Assembly: GCA_944325415.1 (NCBI GenBank)
Contig: CALUZW010000004.1
Coordinates: 1 to 64,000, forward strand
Source of the DNA: an uncultured Bacteroidales bacterium
GTDB taxonomy: Bacteria; Bacteroidota; Bacteroidia; Bacteroidales; UBA11471
Direction: 5' to 3'
DNA: 64,000 nucleotides
Positions 1-9,688 of the stretch are shown here, piece after piece. The position numbers and the translations under genes are program-made. The notes under the pieces were generated by a model, which was not told the DNA's origin, searched no databases, and saw only the letters and a list, made by a program, of their open reading frames with translations. Each line of letters opens with the position of its first letter. The stretch's first letter is position 1.

Positions 1-487
1 GCTGTATTCGGTAGAACAAAGATACAATTTTGAAAGCAATTTACAACAAGCGACTTTGAAATATGACACAGAATAAGCTGTATTCGGTAGAACAAAGATA
101 CAATTTTGAAAGCAATTTACAACAAGCGACTTTGAAATATGACACAGAATAAGCTGTATTCGGTAGAACAAAGATACAATTTTGAAAGCAATTTACAACT
201 AACGTCGTAATCTATTTCCCAAAACCTTGCTGTATTCGGTAGAACAAAGATACAATTTTGAAAGCAATTTACAACGAAGCCGAAGGTGGCCTTATTACCC
301 TTAATTGCTGTATTCGGTAGAACAAAGATACAATTTTGAAAGCAATTTACAACCTTTCCGGAGCATTTCAAGTCTTTATCAAAGCTGTATTCGGTAGAAC
401 AAAGATACAATTTTGAAAGCAATTTACAACCAATGGGAGTATATTTGTACCTCTAACCAAGCTGTATTCGGTAGAACAAAGATACAA
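1..487 (-). CRISPR. CRISPR array, type II-C-like, 47-bp repeats (partial, runs off left edge)
   Basis: Six full identical 47-bp repeats start at 1, 77, 153, 229, 307 and 384; a seventh, at 461-487, keeps only 27 bp. Spacers are 29-31 bp (48-76, 124-152, 200-228, 276-306, 354-383, 431-460), and the first two are identical. Read on the minus strand the repeat begins GTTGTAAATTGC and ends GAATACAGC. That length and form are typical of Bacteroidota type II-C (Cas9) arrays, so crRNAs are inferred to be made leftward. Each full repeat also carries TTG at repeat positions 2-4 and TATCTTTG at 24-31, exactly 19 bases apart, which is a complete Bacteroidota promoter on the minus strand. The truncated repeat keeps TATCTTTG but has lost the upstream element. 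No cas gene or leader is inside the window; cas9-cas1-cas2 would be expected to the left. Confidence 0.96.
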
Positions 488-517
488 AAGAGACAAGCCT
501 CTCGACCCGCCTCTTTT
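486..517 (-). terminator. Strand-specific hairpin at the array boundary, terminator-like
   Basis: On the minus strand this 32-base segment folds into a continuous 14-bp stem (10 Watson-Crick and 4 G-U pairs) closed by a GAGA (GNRA-type) tetraloop. The foot is AAAA pairing with UUUU, followed by GUAUCUUUG. On the plus strand the wobble pairs become A-C mismatches, so the fold favours leftward RNA. Its 3' arm touches the truncated CRISPR repeat. It most likely ends transcripts coming from the promoter at 623-652; termination itself is inferred. Confidence 0.6.
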
Positions 518-617
518 ATAATATGGAGTTACAGGCTTATCCATATACCCGATTGGACATGATAACGTCACGCTAAGCAACCATCTGATTGCCTTTCTCC
601 GGATGGACTTATCGGTA
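486..617 (-). ncRNA. Candidate CRISPR-flanking small RNA
   Basis: A consensus promoter at 623-652 should start leftward RNA near 617, and a GNRA-capped terminator-like hairpin ends the segment at 486, giving about 130 nt. No convincing reading frame fills it. Other possible stems are CCATC/GATGG (5 bp) near 5' and ATATGG/CCATAT (6 bp) in the middle. Position and shape recall a tracrRNA, but complementarity to the repeat is limited to GAAAGGCAAT against ATTGCTTTC (9 pairs, one bulged G), far less than a usual anti-repeat. It may instead be an array leader RNA or an unrelated sRNA. Confidence 0.4.
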
Positions 618-622
618 TGTTG

Positions 623-652
623 CAAATATATGGCTTTTTGTCTGTTGAACAA
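623..652 (-). promoter_or_regulatory. Promoter directed toward the CRISPR array
   Basis: On the minus strand TTG (652-650) is followed after exactly 19 bases by TATATTTG (630-623), matching the Bacteroidota -33/-7 consensus. Transcription would start near 617 and run left. There is no gene between it and the array. Confidence 0.7.
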
Positions 653-933
653 AAAATAGCGACAAAAAACGACATTTATTGTCGGACTCACTGGCCTACC
701 CACTCTCCTGGCTCCCTACGCGGACATCTCTCCCGGCAACAAAGATGCCCTGACGACAGATTCCCCCCAAAGGGGACGTAGCCCGTTCCAGCCCCACACC
801 TACACGTCGGGGGCAAAGGCAGCAAAAGACAGTCATACGGGCAACTGAATATAGCGGCTTGTATCTTCGGACTTATGGGGTGAGGGTTTTGCAAAGCAAA
901 GATCTTATTCTATAATGAGGCGGTGCGAAACAG
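653..933. other. Gene-free stretch between CRISPR flank and tRNA-Arg
   Basis: No plausible gene is seen on either strand. The only structure noted is a small hairpin, CGACA/TGTCG, around 670-684. The short open frames here have no start context and no recognisable protein features. Confidence 0.5.
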
Positions 934-975
934 AAAAGGGTACCGCGCAAAGCCGATACTTCGCGCCGGTACCCC
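934..975 (-). terminator. Terminator of tRNA-Arg
   Basis: On the minus strand GGGTACCGGCGC pairs with GCGCGGTACCC (one bulged G) and is followed by CTTTT. It lies 15 bases past the 3' end of the tRNA. Confidence 0.8.
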
Positions 976-989
976 GGTATAGATGGTAG

Positions 990-1061
990 TACTCTCGCCG
1001 GGAATCGAACCCGGATTTAAAGTTTAGGAAACTTCCGTTCTATCCATTGAACTACAAGAGC
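990..1061 (-). tRNA. tRNA-Arg (anticodon CCT)
   Basis: The minus strand folds as a full cloverleaf: acceptor GCTCTTG/CGAGAGT, D stem GTTC/GAAC, anticodon stem GAAGT/ACTTT with loop TTCCTAA, and T stem CCGGG/CCCGG with loop TTCGATT. Loop positions 34-36 are CCT, reading the AGG arginine codon. The discriminator base is A and CCA is not encoded, so it must be added after transcription. Confidence 0.95.
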
Positions 1062-1078
1062 AGGAGTGTTTCGTGCCA

Positions 1079-1110
1079 CAAAGGTAGGACTTTTGATATA
1101 TTTTTCCAAA
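1079..1110 (-). promoter_or_regulatory. Promoter of tRNA-Arg
   Basis: On the minus strand TTTG (1110-1107), 20 bases, then TACCTTTG (1086-1079), a full Bacteroidota promoter match. It ends 18 bases upstream of the tRNA 5' end. Confidence 0.8.
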
Positions 1111-1226
1111 TTTCGGCCGGCCGACTTGCCGGCGCCCAAACGGGTGCAACGGCCGGCGAGTCGCGACATCTTCCGCCACACAAAGGGGCAGAGAGCAAGC
1201 TCACGGCCGGTGGCCAAGGGGGACGG

Positions 1227-1952
1227 TCAGTCGAAGAGCTGCTGCATGACTTCGAGCGAACGTATCTCGGGCAGGTCGGGCTGGTGCAGGCGGTAATAGT
1301 CGATGATGTGTTGAAGCACCGCCCGCCGCTCGTCGCGCGAGAATCGGAAATGGCTCATGTTGTGGGTATTCATGCGCATGAGGCGGGCAAAGACCGAGGC
1401 CTCGCCGGGCAGGAGAAAATGGGGGTGGGCCGGGGCCTGCGGCACGAAGTTGCCGTCGAGCATGTCGAAGAATGTGCCTTCGGCATAGCGCTCGGTATTG
1501 GGCAGGAAACCAAGAAAGCCCGAGAGGCGCAGCAGGAACCAGAGATGAAAATTGGCCTTGCCCTCGTCCATCATGTCAAAGAGACGTATCGACTGGGTGA
1601 GAAAATCGAAAAAGGGGGGATTGGCCTCGGGCTCACGGAAGAGGCGGGAGAGTACCTCGGAGAGAAAAAGTGCCACGGCCGTCTTCACCGGGTCGCCATA
1701 GATGCGGTTCCACATCTCGACGGGACGCACCTCGCGCAGCCTGAAAATATCCTGGCCGGGACGCGCCTCGGAGTCGATTTCGAGATAAGAGAATGGGGCA
1801 AACAGGGGCCGCAGGGCCCGCGACCGCCGGCCGTGCGACTGCGGCAAGAGATAGGCGGCGCGCCCAAACTGCGCGGTATAGACCTGCACTATCGACATTT
1901 TGTCGTTATAGGCGATGGTGTGCAATACAATTCCCTGGGTTTTTGCTTGCAT
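1227..1952 (-). CDS. recO: DNA repair protein RecO
   Basis: RecO loads RecA onto SSB-coated single-stranded DNA with RecR (RecFOR pathway) and anneals complementary strands. The 241-residue product has the usual length. It opens with MQAKTQGIVLHTIAYNDK, the conserved start of the N-terminal OB fold, followed by a helical region that includes the family-like stretch LSEVLSRLFREPEANP. The frame stays open 30 codons further upstream, but those residues are unlike RecO, so the ATG at 1952 is chosen. The gene stands alone, divergent from the tRNA-Glu/rpsT unit. A -7-like TATCTTCT lies just upstream, but no clear -33 element was found. Confidence 0.9.
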   Translation of the reverse strand: MQAKTQGIVLHTIAYNDKMSIVQVYTAQFGRAAYLLPQSHGRRSRALRPLFAPFSYLEIDSEARPGQDIFRLREVRPVEMWNRIYGDPVKTAVALFLSEVLSRLFREPEANPPFFDFLTQSIRLFDMMDEGKANFHLWFLLRLSGFLGFLPNTERYAEGTFFDMLDGNFVPQAPAHPHFLLPGEASVFARLMRMNTHNMSHFRFSRDERRAVLQHIIDYYRLHQPDLPEIRSLEVMQQLFD

Positions 1953-2030
1953 ACGGACGTAAAAAAGGGCCGTTAGAAGATACAAATTTGAGACAAATAA
2001 CGGAGAATGACAATTTTTTCGCCAAATATT

Positions 2031-2060
2031 TTGCCAATTCAAAAAACAGCTCTATATTTG
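2031..2060 (+). promoter_or_regulatory. Promoter of the tRNA-Glu / rpsT / tRNA-Glu unit
   Basis: TTG (2031-2033), 19 bases, TATATTTG (2053-2060): a perfect match in sequence and spacing. The start would fall about 45 bases before the first tRNA-Glu. Confidence 0.85.
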
Positions 2061-2113
2061 CACTCGCATTTTCGGAGACCCTCTACATTCATTGATAAGG
2101 TTTTAGAGAATAT

Positions 2114-2188
2114 GGCCCATTCGTCTATCGGTTAGGACGCAAGATTTTCATTCTTGAAAGAGGGGTTCGATTCCCCTATGGGCTACCA
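2114..2188 (+). tRNA. tRNA-Glu (anticodon TTC), copy 1
   Basis: Cloverleaf with acceptor GGCCCAT/ATGGGCT, anticodon stem CAAGA/TCTTG, loop TTTTCAT (TTC at 34-36) and T loop TTCGATT. The 3' CCA is encoded. Identical to the copy at 2540-2614. Confidence 0.95.
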
Positions 2189-2224
2189 ATCAGAAACAAA
2201 AAAAATTAAAAGGAGATTTATTGA

Positions 2225-2476
2225 ATGGCAAATCATCAATCATCCATCAAGAGAATCAGACAGACGCAAACCAGAAACTTGCGCAACAGATACTATGCCA
2301 AGACCGCCCGTAATGCCGTGCGCAAACTGCGCGCCATGACTCAAAAAGACGAGGCTGCCGCATTGTATGTAAAAGTTTCTTCGATGCTCGACAAGCTGGC
2401 CAAGAAAAATGTTATCCACAAAAATAAAGCCAGCAACTTGAAATCGAAGTTGGCTTTGCACGTCAACAAGCTCTGA
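2225..2476 (+). CDS. rpsT: 30S ribosomal protein S20
   Basis: Primary-binding protein of the small ribosomal subunit that contacts 16S rRNA. The 83-residue product is short and highly basic, with the S20 N-terminus [18 protein letters not shown] and the motif [16 protein letters not shown] near the C-terminus. A good ribosome-binding site, AAAAGGAGA, lies 8-10 bases before the ATG, unusual for this phylum. The gene sits between two identical tRNA-Glu genes and is probably cut out of a shared precursor with them. Confidence 0.97.
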   Translation: MANHQSSIKRIRQTQTRNLRNRYYAKTARNAVRKLRAMTQKDEAAALYVKVSSMLDKLAKKNVIHKNKASNLKSKLALHVNKL

Positions 2477-2479
2477 TAG

Positions 2480-4828
<2,349 letters not shown>

Positions 4829-4994
4829 GCCGGGTGCGCCCGCAGCAGAAATGACGAGGCACGCAGCAACGTAACCGCTGTACCCGGGAGAGCCGCAGAG
4901 GCGGCATCTTCGACGGCAGGCCGAGACCGGCCCCACCGAAGTCGCCAACAGCCGCACCCGAAGCCTCGCATCTCATACATTCCTACATTACCGC

Positions 4995-5036
4995 AAGGGG
5001 TTGTGCCGAAATTCTCATTTTGACACAACCCCTTTT
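4995..5036 (+). terminator. Terminator of gyrB
   Basis: AAGGGGTTGTG pairs with CACAACCCCTT, loop of about 18 bases, followed by TTTT. It ends about 30 bases before rnr. Confidence 0.85.
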
Positions 5037-5067
5037 GCTAAAACAAACAACAAACAACCGCACAGCT

Positions 5068-7326
5068 ATGGTCAAACGCCGCAAACTCCGCCCCGAAGTC
5101 AAAGCCACCAAACCCTTTGCCGAGCACATCAGGGCCATCTTCAACGAAAGCTTCCGCACCCTCTATAACCCCCGGCAGATTGCCCGCCGCGTAGGCGCCA
5201 AGAACGAAATGCAGCGACGCGAAGTGGCCGCCCTGCTCGAAAACATGGAGCAAGAAGGATTCCTCCTGCAAGAATCGCCGGGCCGTTACCGCCGCAACCC
5301 GGCCGACCTCTTCCTGAGCGGTACATTCACACGCAACCACCACCGCCTCTCCATCACCCCCGACAACGGCGGCGAAGCCATCGAAGTGAGCGAAAGCAAC
5401 GCCCGCCATGCCCTTTCGGGCGACCGGGTGGAGTATATGCCCATCAACCACGGCAAATACAAAGGCGAGGCCGAAGTTACCGACATTATCGAACGGCGCG
5501 CCGCCCAGCAGATAGTGGGCACGGTCGAGAAGACAGGACCGCGGGAGCTCCTCCTCAGGGTCGACAGCCGCGCCTTCGACTCGCACGTCTACATTCCCGC
5601 CACAAAGACCCTCGGTGCCCAGGAGGGCGAGAAGGTCATTGCCCGGCTCACCGACTGGCCCCTCTACAACGACAGCCCGCAGGGCGAAATTGTAGAGATA
5701 CTGGGACAAAGCGGCGAAAACGATACCGAAATGCACGCCATACTCGCCGAGTTCGGCCTGCCCACACGATATCCCGAGGAGCTCGAAAAAATCGCCGACA
5801 CCATCGACGAGAAAATCTCCGCCGAAGAGATAGCCCGGCGCGAAGACTTCCGCCAGGTTACCACCTTCACCATCGACCCGGCCGACGCCAAAGACTTCGA
5901 CGATGCCCTCTCCCTGCGCCGCACCCCCGACGGAGAGTGGGAGGTGGGCGTACACATTGCCGACGTAACCCACTACGTCAAGGAGGGAAGCCCCATCGAC
6001 CGCGAAGCCTACCAGCGGGGCACGTCGGTATACCTGGTCGACCGCACCGTACCCATGCTGCCCGAGCGGCTGTGCAACCACATCTGCTCCCTGCGTCCGC
6101 AGGAAGAGAAGCTCTGCTTCTCGGTCATCTTCACCCTCGACGAAGAGGCCCATGTAAAAAAATCGCACATCGCCCGCACGGTCATTCGCTCCGACCGCCG
6201 CTTCGCCTACGAAGAGGCACAACAGGTCATCGAGACAGGCCACGGCGACTGCGCCGAAGAGATACTTACCCTCAACCGTCTGGCCATGGCCCTGCGCAAG
6301 CAACGCTTCGCCCACGGAGCCATCGACTTCGACCGGGAAGAGATGAAATTCATCATCGACGAGAAAGGCCGCCCCATCGGCGTCTACAACAAGGTGTCGA
6401 AAGAGGCCAACAAACTCATCGAGGAGTTCATGCTGCTGGCCAACCGCACCGTTGCCGAAGCCATAGGCCGCACCCCCAAGGGGAAGACACCGAAAAGCTT
6501 TGTCTACCGTGTCCACGACAACCCCGACCCCGAAAAGATGGCCTCCCTCTCGGAGTTTGTCAACCGGCTGGGGCTGAAACTGAAAGCCACCGGCACCCGG
6601 AACGAAATCACCGACTCCATCAACCAGATGCTCTCACAGGTACACAACACCCCCGAGGAGAATCTCATCTCGACGCTCACCATACGCACCATGGCCAAAG
6701 CCGTGTATACGACCGACAACATCGGCCACTACGGACTGGCCTTTGACTACTACACCCACTTCACCTCACCCATACGCCGCTACCCCGACATGATGGTGCA
6801 CCGCCTGCTCGAACGCTACCTGAACAACGGCCGTTCGGTCGACAAGGAGAAACTCGAAGAGAAGTGCCAACATGCCTCGGACATGGAACAGCTCGCCGCC
6901 AACGCCGAACGGGCCTCTATCAAGTACAAGCAGGCCGAATACCTCGGCGAACGGCTGGGCGAGACCTACGACGGAACCATATCGGGCATCTCCGACCGCG
7001 GTCTCTATGTCGAAATCGACGAAAACAAGTGCGAAGGCTTCGTGCCCATGCGCGACCTCGACGACGACTATTACGAGTTCGACGAGAAAAACTACCGCCT
7101 CGTGGGGCGCCGCACCCATCGCCACTACTGTCTCGGCGACCCGCTGCGCATCGTCATAGCCCGTGTCGACCTCGAACGCCGCCAAATCGACTTTGCCCTC
7201 GAAGGGCATCTCTCCGACCGGCCGGCCGCCACACCCGTTGCCAAGAAACCCGGCAAAAGCGCCAAAGGCCTCTCGCCGAAAGATTTCGGCCTGAAAAAGG
7301 CCCGTCGCCACAAACGCCGCAAATAA
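5068..7326 (+). CDS. rnr: Ribonuclease R
   Basis: Processive 3'-5' exoribonuclease of the RNB (RNase II) family that degrades structured RNA. The 752-residue product has an N-terminal helix-turn-helix-like region, cold-shock/OB folds, the RNB domain with the metal-binding aspartates in DPADAKDFDDALSL (about 270-284), an S1 domain from about 635 (DGTISGISDRGLYVEI), and a basic lysine/arginine tail as in RNase R. The ATG at 5068 is chosen because a start at 5020 would lie inside the gyrB terminator. It is followed after 33 bases by parE and probably leads that operon. Confidence 0.95.
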   Translation: MVKRRKLRPEVKATKPFAEHIRAIFNESFRTLYNPRQIARRVGAKNEMQRREVAALLENMEQEGFLLQESPGRYRRNPADLFLSGTFTRNHHRLSITPDNGGEAIEVSESNARHALSGDRVEYMPINHGKYKGEAEVTDIIERRAAQQIVGTVEKTGPRELLLRVDSRAFDSHVYIPATKTLGAQEGEKVIARLTDWPLYNDSPQGEIVEILGQSGENDTEMHAILAEFGLPTRYPEELEKIADTIDEKISAEEIARREDFRQVTTFTIDPADAKDFDDALSLRRTPDGEWEVGVHIADVTHYVKEGSPIDREAYQRGTSVYLVDRTVPMLPERLCNHICSLRPQEEKLCFSVIFTLDEEAHVKKSHIARTVIRSDRRFAYEEAQQVIETGHGDCAEEILTLNRLAMALRKQRFAHGAIDFDREEMKFIIDEKGRPIGVYNKVSKEANKLIEEFMLLANRTVAEAIGRTPKGKTPKSFVYRVHDNPDPEKMASLSEFVNRLGLKLKATGTRNEITDSINQMLSQVHNTPEENLISTLTIRTMAKAVYTTDNIGHYGLAFDYYTHFTSPIRRYPDMMVHRLLERYLNNGRSVDKEKLEEKCQHASDMEQLAANAERASIKYKQAEYLGERLGETYDGTISGISDRGLYVEIDENKCEGFVPMRDLDDDYYEFDEKNYRLVGRRTHRHYCLGDPLRIVIARVDLERRQIDFALEGHLSDRPAATPVAKKPGKSAKGLSPKDFGLKKARRHKRRK

Positions 7327-7359
7327 TACCCTACAACCACTCACTCATACCCGCATACC

Positions 7360-9213
7360 ATGGCAGAAGACAACACCCAAGACATCGAATACGGCTCGGA
7401 CAGCATACGCACGCTCGACTGGAAAGAACACATTCGCCGACGCCCCGGCATGTACATCGGCAAACTCGGCGACGGCTCCCATGCCGACGACGGTATCTAT
7501 GTACTGCTCAAAGAGGTTATCGACAACGCCATCGACGAGTACATGATGGGCTACGGCAAACAGGTCATCATCGACATCGAAGACGACCGCGTGTCGGTGC
7601 GCGACTACGGACGGGGAATCCCCCTCGACAAGGTGGTCGACGTCTCTTCCAAGATGAACACCGGTGCCAAGTACGACTCCAAGGCCTTCAAAAAATCGGT
7701 CGGTCTCAACGGTGTAGGCATCAAGGCCGTCAACGCCCTCTCGTCGGAATTCCGCATCGAGGCCTACCGCGACGGCAAATGCAAAAGCGTAACCTACACC
7801 TGCGGCAACAAAATCGAAGAGAGCGCCATTGCCCCCACCGACCAGAACAACGGCACTTGGGTGAGCTTCAAGCCCGACAGTTCGATATTCATCGACTACA
7901 AATACCGCGAAGAGTTTGTCGTGGCCCTCATCAAGAACTACACCTACCTCAACGCCGGCCTCACCTTTATCTACAACGGTGTGCGCTATGCCTCGAAAAA
8001 CGGCCTCGTCGACCTGCTCAACGAGAAGATGACCGCCACCCCGCTCTACCCCATGATACACCTCAAAGGCGACGACATCGAGGTGGTCATCACCCACAAC
8101 GACCAGTACGGCGAGGAGTTCTACTCGTTTGTCAACGGCCAGCACACCATACTGGGCGGCACCCACCTGTCGGCCTTCAAGGAGGCCGTGTCGCGCACCA
8201 TCAAGGAGTTCTACTCCAAGAACTTTGAATACGCCGACATCCGCAACGGCATGGTGGCCGCCATCAGCATCAAGGTCGAGGAGCCCGTGTTTGAGTCGCA
8301 GACCAAGACCAAACTCAGTTCGCGCGACATGGGTCCCGACGGCCCCACGGTGAACAAGTTCATCGGCGACTTCCTGAAAAAGGAGCTCGACAACTACCTC
8401 CACCGCAACAACGAGACCAAAGAGATACTGCTCAAAAAGATACAAGACTCCGAGAAAGAACGCAAAGCCATTGCCGGTGTCTCGAAGATTGCCCGTGAGC
8501 GGGCCAAGAAGGCCAACCTACACAACCGCAAACTGCAAGACTGCCGCATACACTACAACGACCCCAAAGGCGACCTGCGCGACGAGACCTGCATCTTCAT
8601 CACCGAGGGCGACTCGGCTTCGGGTTCGATAGGCAAGAGCCGCAACGCCGACACGCAAGCCATTTTCAGTCTGCGGGGCAAACCGCTCAACAGCTACGGC
8701 CAGACGCGTGAAGTGGTCTACGAAAACGAAGAGTTCAACCTGCTGCAAGCCGCCCTCAATGTCGAAGACGGCATCGAGGGGCTGCGCTACAACAAGGTGA
8801 TCATCGCCACCGATGCCGACGACGACGGCATGCACATCAGACTGCTCACGCTCACCTTCCTGCTGCAATTCTTCCCCGACCTCATCAAGAAAGGGCACGT
8901 CTACATCTTGCAGACCCCCCTCTTCCGCGTGCGCGACAAGAAAGAGACGCGCTACTGCTATACCGACCAGGAGCGCATCGAAGCCATCAGATACTTCGGC
9001 GAAAACGCCGAAATCACCCGATTCAAAGGCTTGGGCGAAATCTCGCCCGATGAGTTCAAGGCATTCATCGGCGAAGATATCCGTCTCGACCCGGTAACCC
9101 TGCGCAAGGAGGACTCCGTGAAAGAGCTGCTCGAATTCTACATGGGAAAAAACACCATGGAACGCCAGAATTTTATTATCGAAAACCTGATTGTAGACGA
9201 TGAAGACCTCTGA
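7360..9213 (+). CDS. parE: DNA topoisomerase IV subunit B (ParE-type)
   Basis: ATPase subunit of topoisomerase IV, which unlinks daughter chromosomes with ParC. The 617-residue product has the GHKL ATPase motifs ([13 protein letters not shown] near 52, GRGIPLD near 85, [12 protein letters not shown]) and Toprim motifs [10 protein letters not shown] near 414 and DADDDG near 484. It is shorter than the gyrB product and differs from it throughout, so it is a paralogue and not a duplication. Its last 14 bases overlap the start of coaD, suggesting translational coupling. parC is not in the window. Confidence 0.92.
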   Translation: MAEDNTQDIEYGSDSIRTLDWKEHIRRRPGMYIGKLGDGSHADDGIYVLLKEVIDNAIDEYMMGYGKQVIIDIEDDRVSVRDYGRGIPLDKVVDVSSKMNTGAKYDSKAFKKSVGLNGVGIKAVNALSSEFRIEAYRDGKCKSVTYTCGNKIEESAIAPTDQNNGTWVSFKPDSSIFIDYKYREEFVVALIKNYTYLNAGLTFIYNGVRYASKNGLVDLLNEKMTATPLYPMIHLKGDDIEVVITHNDQYGEEFYSFVNGQHTILGGTHLSAFKEAVSRTIKEFYSKNFEYADIRNGMVAAISIKVEEPVFESQTKTKLSSRDMGPDGPTVNKFIGDFLKKELDNYLHRNNETKEILLKKIQDSEKERKAIAGVSKIARERAKKANLHNRKLQDCRIHYNDPKGDLRDETCIFITEGDSASGSIGKSRNADTQAIFSLRGKPLNSYGQTREVVYENEEFNLLQAALNVEDGIEGLRYNKVIIATDADDDGMHIRLLTLTFLLQFFPDLIKKGHVYILQTPLFRVRDKKETRYCYTDQERIEAIRYFGENAEITRFKGLGEISPDEFKAFIGEDIRLDPVTLRKEDSVKELLEFYMGKNTMERQNFIIENLIVDDEDL

Positions 9214-9688
9214 AAAAATTGCCTTCTACCCGGGCACCTTCGACCCCTTCACGCTGGGGCACGAGTCGGTAACGCGACGGGCGCTGCACATCTTCGACAA
9301 GGTCATCGTCGCCATCGGCATCAACGACGCCAAACGTTGCCTCTTCTCGCCGGAACAGCGGGTCGAGATGCTGCAAAAGCTGTTTGCCGGAGAGTCGCGC
9401 GTCGAGGTCATCACCTACGACAACCTCACCGTCGACGAAGCCCGGAAGCAGGGGGCCACGGCCATCTTGCGCGGAATACGCTCCATCGCCGACTTTGAAT
9501 ACGAAAAGACCATTGCCGACCTCAACCGCGACATAGCGGGCATCGAGACCCTCCTGCTCTTTACCGAGCCCCGCTATGCCCACATCAGCTCCTCGGTCGT
9601 GAGAGAACTGCTGCGTTTCGGGCAACCCGTCGGCCAGTTCATTCCCGCCGGGCTGATACTGCCCGACACCCATACACTTATTCCATGA
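9200..9688 (+). CDS. coaD: Phosphopantetheine adenylyltransferase
   Basis: Penultimate step of coenzyme A synthesis: ATP plus 4'-phosphopantetheine gives dephospho-CoA. The 162-residue product starts with the nucleotidyltransferase motif [16 protein letters not shown] (TxGH) and has [12 protein letters not shown] and the C-terminal SSSVVREL motif. Length matches the family. The ATG overlaps the parE end by 14 bases, and its own stop overlaps the next start by 4 (ATGA), so all three genes are likely co-translated. Confidence 0.96.
   Translation: MKTSEKIAFYPGTFDPFTLGHESVTRRALHIFDKVIVAIGINDAKRCLFSPEQRVEMLQKLFAGESRVEVITYDNLTVDEARKQGATAILRGIRSIADFEYEKTIADLNRDIAGIETLLLFTEPRYAHISSSVVRELLRFGQPVGQFIPAGLILPDTHTLIP

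Noticed and set aside
117-422. Open frame of about 100 codons across the CRISPR array
   Set aside because: It consists of translated repeats and spacers; the periodic peptide repeats every 25 residues are the array itself.
486-617. Confident tracrRNA call for the CRISPR-flanking RNA
   Set aside because: Only 9 base pairs with the repeat, one bulge and no extension; a Bacteroidota II-C anti-repeat normally pairs over most of the first 15-20 repeat bases.
488-989. cas gene or RNase P, tmRNA or SRP RNA in the CRISPR flank
   Set aside because: No cas motif in any frame and none of the conserved cores of these RNAs was seen.
1047-1976. Rightward frame of 309 codons opposite recO
   Set aside because: It runs through the promoter of tRNA-Arg and antisense to recO; no recognisable protein features.
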